A stretch of DNA of 33,271 bases from Streptomyces sp. 8L (lineage in GTDB: Bacteria; Actinomycetota; Actinomycetes; Streptomycetales; Streptomycetaceae), in the NCBI RefSeq assembly GCF_020176795.1, contig NZ_JAIUKE010000097.1, forward strand, positions 1-33,271, given 5' to 3'. Below, piece by piece: positions 30,101 to 33,271 of the stretch. The notes beneath the pieces were generated by a model. That model had not been told where the DNA came from. It saw only the letters and a list, made by a program, of their open reading frames with translations, and did not search any database. The translations under genes and the position numbers were made by a program. How positions within the stretch are numbered: position 1 is the first letter of the stretch; the number at the start of each line of letters is the position of its first letter.

Positions 30101-31120
30101 GGCGACGCCCGTGGCCGGGTCCGCGACCGCGGAGACGTCGGCGACGGCACGGTGGGCGCAGCCGGTGTCCTGCTGGAAGGCCGGTTTGGGCTCGTAGAGG
30201 GAGCATCCGGAGCCCGCGTCCGCCCAGGCCGCCTCGGACCAGCCGCGTGCGCTGTCGCCGTCGCGGCTCAGCAAGGTGCCGCCGACCGAGGTGACGTACG
30301 GGGAGGCCGCCGGGTACGCGACACCGTAGGCGTAATCGCCCGTGGAGGCGACGACCGCGACGCCCGCGTGGTTGTAGTGGGCGTCGAGTGAGGTCGTCTC
30401 CGACGGGTCCTCACCACTGCCGGGGCCGCCGCGGTAGTCGGTGCCGTAGGAGTTGGAGACGTACTTGGCGCCGTGTGCCACCGCGGTGTCGACGGCGGCG
30501 CCGAGATTGTCACCGCTCGGGTCGTCACCCTCGACGAGGAGGATGTGTGCGTGGGGAGCCGCCGCGGAGACCATGTCGAGGTCGAGGGATATCTCTCCCG
30601 CCCAGTCGGTGCTCGGCTGCGGGTAGTCGGTGCCGCCGCGCTGGTCGACCTTGGTGAAGCAGCCGTCGGCGGAGGTGCACGCCGGCAGCCCGAACTGCTC
30701 GCGGTAGAGGGCGAGATCGGCTTCCGCCGTGGGGTCGTCGTAGGCGTCGACGATCGCTACGGTCTGGCCCGCGCCCCCGTCCGCGGGGAGGTTGTAGGCG
30801 CTCTGGAGGTCGGCGGGGCCGTACCCGGCGGGTGCGGCGGTGGCGCGCAGACCGCGGGCCGCGGGCACGTCGGTGCGGCGCAGCGCGAAGCAGGCGAACT
30901 GGCCCGGTTCCGGCGTATCGCACACGGGTTTGTACGATGCCTCGCCGCTGCCGCTCGCGGATGCCGCAGGCACCTGGTTCGCGGATGCCAGGGGCGCCTG
31001 ATGCGCGGATGCCGCCGGTGCCTGTAAACCCATCGCCGTGAGCACGGCCACGCCGAGCAGCGCCAGCGCGCCCGGCCCCTTTCGGCCCGTCAAGGGGCCC
31101 GAACTTCTCTGTCTGCGCAC
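27182..31120 (-). CDS. Secreted multidomain S53 (sedolisin) peptidase with C-terminal Kelch propeller
   Basis: A 1,312-aa protein. The GTG at 31120 is chosen because AGGAG lies 6 nt upstream and a signal peptide follows at once (basic start, then ALALLGVAVLTAMGL, ending APAASA). The peptidase domain spans about 95-430: WAGEISLDLD gives Glu176 and Asp180, STGDYAYG gives the oxyanion Asp262, and GGTSASAP gives Ser357, the complete sedolisin set. Next come carboxypeptidase-regulatory-like beta domains (GRLSGTLRDRTTGKPVAGAT and following), a jelly-roll/MAM-like module (about 620-775; SELISPVYDF, QASDDGGATWS), another regulatory-like domain, and five or six Kelch blades (about 955-1225; repeated KLY..GG and YDPASDTW). 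The C-terminus is an Ig-like strand set. It likely digests protein outside the cell, with the propeller binding a partner or surface. A long propeptide, usual in S53 enzymes, is lacking. Confidence 0.88.
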   Translation of the reverse strand: MRRQRSSGPLTGRKGPGALALLGVAVLTAMGLQAPAASAHQAPLASANQVPAASASGSGEASYKPVCDTPEPGQFACFALRRTDVPAARGLRATAAPAGYGPADLQSAYNLPADGGAGQTVAIVDAYDDPTAEADLALYREQFGLPACTSADGCFTKVDQRGGTDYPQPSTDWAGEISLDLDMVSAAAPHAHILLVEGDDPSGDNLGAAVDTAVAHGAKYVSNSYGTDYRGGPGSGEDPSETTSLDAHYNHAGVAVVASTGDYAYGVAYPAASPYVTSVGGTLLSRDGDSARGWSEAAWADAGSGCSLYEPKPAFQQDTGCAHRAVADVSAVADPATGVAVYQTYGNTGWSVYGGTSASAPIIASVYADAATPVAGTYPNAYPYADRAGLNDVTSGSNGSCDPTYLCRAADGYDGPTGLGTPNGLESFRTGPHGRLSGTLRDRTTGKPVAGATLSSGTDAAHTDAEGHYTLALPAGSHDVTATAFGYATRTLKNVAIADGASVTRNIAVTRVPSETVSGRVTDGSGHGWPLYARIGVAGDPNAVWTDPATGAYKVTLPRDADFTLDVAAVAPGYRALTKKIHVGTRALTADLRLTADPWAATAPGYAVHLSGKTETFDSTTAPPSGWTVTKAPGTVGGWEFDDPAGEGNSTGGKGAFAIVDSTYYGWDASQDSELISPVYDFTGKTSPELAFDMMYTYNPARMHLGVQASDDGGATWSTVWSPDDSEYYAGPTPVVVPLTAYANDPSVQLRFHYASTGAWYWGVDDVFVGQRDFTPTPGGLVVGTVKDANTGLPATAATVTDGSDPAVHTQTVATPDDPTLDDGYFSLFTPGPGRHTLTAAKSNYTDQSKALTVRADHTTPATYSLKAGRFTLAPGALDATTASGKHLTKKLKITNTGTAKGTLTLGEQADSSLPDAARGAPLRRVKGAYPLGRVPAAAHAGSTPAGHAAPTPVNTWQSAPGLPTATMDNIADSHRGKLYSGFGDPGISINGTGDSNELYVLDPGADTWKQLTDATDAREAPGHGFIGDKLYVAGGWSGPELNPDPKLEVYDSSTDTWSTGAPDPRPHAGSGSAVLDGKLYLVGGCDVDCGVSDVTVYDPASDTWSQAADYPEPVSWASCASVDGKLYCAGGATNAGNIAHTYVYDPASDTWTRLADMPVPLWGSAYAAANGLLVVSGGVNNDVLSNQSFAYDPGKGTWTALPNASTATYRGGGALGFYKVGGGTGGLAVTSVVENLPGFAVDPASDVPWLKESTHRLTLRPGASTTVTVTLDGNLTTGPGDYRARLDFGTDTPYALPSVGVTLHVTSPRHP

Positions 31121-31189
31121 CAACTGCTCCTGTGAGTACTCGTCGGAAGGCAGGACCGCACGCCACGAAGACATCGGGCATACGCGCGA

Positions 31190-31219
31190 ATGGTGAAGGT
31201 TGTGACCGATCCATGTCAA
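31190..31219 (-). promoter_or_regulatory. Probable promoter of the S53 peptidase gene
   Basis: On the minus strand TTGACA (31219-31214) is a consensus -35, with CACCAT (31195-31190) 18 nt downstream as a weak -10. The leader would be about 60 nt, ending with the AGGAG before GTG 31120. No other gene was seen in this direction between the promoter and the G/C tract. Confidence 0.45.
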
Positions 31220-31367
31220 TGGGGCGAGGGAGATTCCCGGACAACCGGGCCGGGCGCGCGAGGAGTCCCCACGCGGCGAGGCCTCGCAGCCCGCGCGGTC
31301 ACCGTCCCGGCGGTATCGCGCGGGCTCCGCGGCTGTCGGGGCGGCCCTGGGCCTGTTCGCGCAGTCA

Positions 31368-31613
<246 letters not shown>

Positions 31614-31958
31614 TCGGAAGCAGGCCACTCCCCCGCCGCCGCACGGGGGCGCCGACCCGAATTCACGCGACCGGCCGGACCTCGTACGCTCCACGGCCAC
31701 GACGTGACCCGTGGCCCCCGCCACCATCCCCGTCCCGTCCGAGCACGGCGACGAGCGCGCCCGGCCCGCGCGCCTCGCGTGCCACTCCCCTGCCCCGGCC
31801 GGCAGCCCGTTCACGGCGCGTTCACCCCGACACCAAGGCACTGTGTCCGGGCGCGGACCGCATCCTCGGGGCGAATGACACCACTGCGCGTCCGAGTGGC
31901 TACGCAGCGGAGTATGCGCTGCTGGGAGAGGTAGGAGCAGGTGGGGCGGCGCTCCCCG
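31614..31958. other. Intergenic region downstream of folD, nothing recognised
   Basis: 345 bases between the G/C tract and the folD stop. No reading frame with a ribosome site and protein-like composition was found on either strand, and no clear hairpin. Because the neighbouring tract is unreliable, a gene broken by it cannot be excluded. Confidence 0.5.
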
Positions 31959-32807
31959 TCAGTCGCGCTCCGCCGCTTCTACGAGGTTGGTCAGGAGCAT
32001 GGCCCGGGTCATCGGGCCGACGCCGCCGACCGGCGGGGACATGGTTCCCGCGACCTGGGCCACATCGGGGTGGACGTCGCCCAGAACGCCCTCCACGGTC
32101 CGGGTCAGGCCCACAGAAAGCACGGTGGCCCCAGGCTTGATCCAGTCCGGCCTGACCAGATGGGCCACCCCGGCCGCGGCCACCACCACATCGGCGACCC
32201 GGGTGTGTGCCGCGACGTCCTGTGTGGCCTCGTGGCACAGCGTGACGGTGGCGTGCTCGGTGCTGCGTGTCAGCATCAGGCCGAGCGGCCGGCCCACGGT
32301 GATTCCGCAGCCGATCACGCAGAACTGCCGCCCGGTGATCGGGACTTGGTTGCGGCGCAGCAGATCGATGATGCCGCGCGGGGTGCACGGGAGTGCGGCC
32401 GGAATGCCCAGCACCAGCCGCCCGAGGTTGGCGGGGTGGAGCCCGTCGGCGTCCTTCGCAGGGTCGATGAGTTCGAGCACGGCGTGCGTGTCGATGTGGG
32501 CGGGCAGTGGCAGCTGGACGATGAAGCCGGTGCACGCCGGGTCTTCGTTCAGCCGTACAACGGCCGCCTCGACGTCCTCCTGCGAGGCCGACTCCGGCAG
32601 CTCGACGCGGATCGAGGCGATCCCGACCTGGGCGCAGTCGCGGTGCTTGCCACGGACGTAGGTGGAGCTGGCGGGGTCGTCACCCACGAGGATCGTGCCG
32701 AGACCCGGAGCTGTCCCGCGACGCTTCAGGGCCTCGACGCGACCGGCCAGTTCGCTCTTGATCTCGGCTGCTGCGGCCTTGCCGTCCAGAAGAGTCGCGG
32801 TGGTCAT
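31959..32807 (-). CDS. folD: FolD: methylene-tetrahydrofolate dehydrogenase / methenyl-THF cyclohydrolase
   Basis: A 282-aa bifunctional enzyme of normal length. It oxidises 5,10-methylene-THF with NADP and hydrolyses the product to 10-formyl-THF, supplying one-carbon units for purines and formyl-Met. Visible motifs are [11 protein letters not shown] (catalytic Tyr and Lys), FIVQLPLP (Gln), [14 protein letters not shown] (Asp), [21 protein letters not shown] (the NADP loop) and PVGGVGPMT near the C-terminus. The NADP loop is usually GRS or, in actinobacteria, GRG; here it reads GCG, replacing the Arg. GAGG lies 10 nt before the ATG. The gene stands alone. Actinobacteria often have another folD in the purine region, so this could be a second copy. 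Confidence 0.93.
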   Translation of the reverse strand: MTTATLLDGKAAAAEIKSELAGRVEALKRRGTAPGLGTILVGDDPASSTYVRGKHRDCAQVGIASIRVELPESASQEDVEAAVVRLNEDPACTGFIVQLPLPAHIDTHAVLELIDPAKDADGLHPANLGRLVLGIPAALPCTPRGIIDLLRRNQVPITGRQFCVIGCGITVGRPLGLMLTRSTEHATVTLCHEATQDVAAHTRVADVVVAAAGVAHLVRPDWIKPGATVLSVGLTRTVEGVLGDVHPDVAQVAGTMSPPVGGVGPMTRAMLLTNLVEAAERD

Positions 32808-32979
32808 GGTCGGAATACCTCACATGTCTCTGGGATCTCAGGGCAATACGACAGTCTGGCACCCGGTCCGGGCCGCCCACCCTGCGCGAGCGGCCGGGCA
32901 GGGGCGCCACAGGGGCACCGTTGGCTGCTGACGGCCGCGGATCGACGTTCGCCCCACGATCACTCAGCCATCCTTCCCG

Positions 32980-33015
32980 CCGAAAAGTAGACCTAGTAAA
33001 TATATCGCCTTTCGG
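32980..33015 (-). promoter_or_regulatory. AT-rich symmetric element upstream of folD
   Basis: CCGAAA and TTTCGG flank an AT-rich core containing TATATT (minus strand, 33004-32999), a possible -10. The core is strikingly AT-rich for this DNA. No matching -35 was found, and the leader to folD would be about 190 nt. The rest of 32808-33153 shows no gene. Confidence 0.3.
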
Positions 33016-33153
33016 AGCCTCCCGGTCGGCCCTGGGGGCCCAGGGGAAGCGGCGAACGGCATGCCTGCCCAGTGACCGCCGCCCCGGCGGCCCAGGTCGC
33101 CTCGGAAAACTGCCGCGTTCCGGGCCTACGACGGTGCTGACCGGTGCCACGGA

Positions 33154-33271
33154 GGCCCCCCGCCGGGCCCCCCGCCGGGGGGCGGGGGGCGCCCCCCCCG
33201 CCCCCGCCCCCCGGGGGGGCCCCCGCCCCCCCGGGGGCCCCCCCCGGCCCCCCCCCCGCCCCCCCCGCCCA
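33154..33271. other. G/C homopolymer tract at the right edge, probable sequence artefact
   Basis: The last roughly 118 bases alternate runs of C and G with almost no A or T, like the two other tracts. Nothing can be annotated in it; it probably marks a contig end or low-quality join. Confidence 0.75.

Noticed and set aside
27206..30391. Plus-strand open frames opposite the S53 peptidase
   Set aside because: Gly/Val/Arg-rich shadows of a gene with clear domains on the other strand.

Overview
This is high-GC actinobacterial DNA, most likely Streptomyces: C/G-ending codons dominate, strong AGGAG-type ribosome binding sites and GTG starts are common, and the gene families (modular type I polyketide synthases, Clp N-domain proteins, F420-type oxidoreductases, S53 peptidases) are typical of that genus. 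The left half is one end of a modular type I PKS cluster. The right half is a mixed chromosomal neighbourhood of regulators, enzymes and secreted proteins.

Positions 1-18,811 hold the PKS region. A minus-strand gene leaving the left edge begins with a KSQ loading ketosynthase, whose active-site Cys is replaced by Gln. Upstream of it lie a roughly 460-bp control region with tandem repeats and a small PPOX-fold protein. Divergently, a bimodular PKS (KS-AT-DH-ER-KR-ACP / KS-AT-DH-KR-ACP) is followed 53 bp later by a terminal PKS (KS-AT-ACP-TE). Read by collinearity, the last three extensions are a fully reduced unit with an unusual extender, a methylmalonyl unit left as an alkene, and a malonyl unit left as a beta-ketone, which the thioesterase releases. 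The first AT of the bimodular protein has unusual active-site motifs.

Positions about 18,800-24,100 hold a ribbon-helix-helix/Clp-N fusion protein with its own operator-promoter. Divergent from it is a small gene whose product looks like a eukaryotic-type profilin, the most surprising item here. Next come a divergent pair of an NADP/F420-type oxidoreductase and a LysR regulator, a three-helix membrane protein, a very small protein and a TetR regulator.

Positions 24,200-33,271 hold a UGT-type glycosyltransferase divergent from the TetR gene, a DUF899 thioredoxin-fold protein, a strong bidirectional terminator, a secreted histidine-rich peptide, a 1,312-aa secreted S53 peptidase fused to accessory domains and a Kelch propeller, and a FolD folate enzyme. 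Three tracts of nearly pure G/C homopolymers (near 25.2, 31.4 and 33.2 kb) look like sequence or assembly artefacts. The first breaks the glycosyltransferase frame.

All calls come from reading the sequence and recalling family motifs. No database search was possible.
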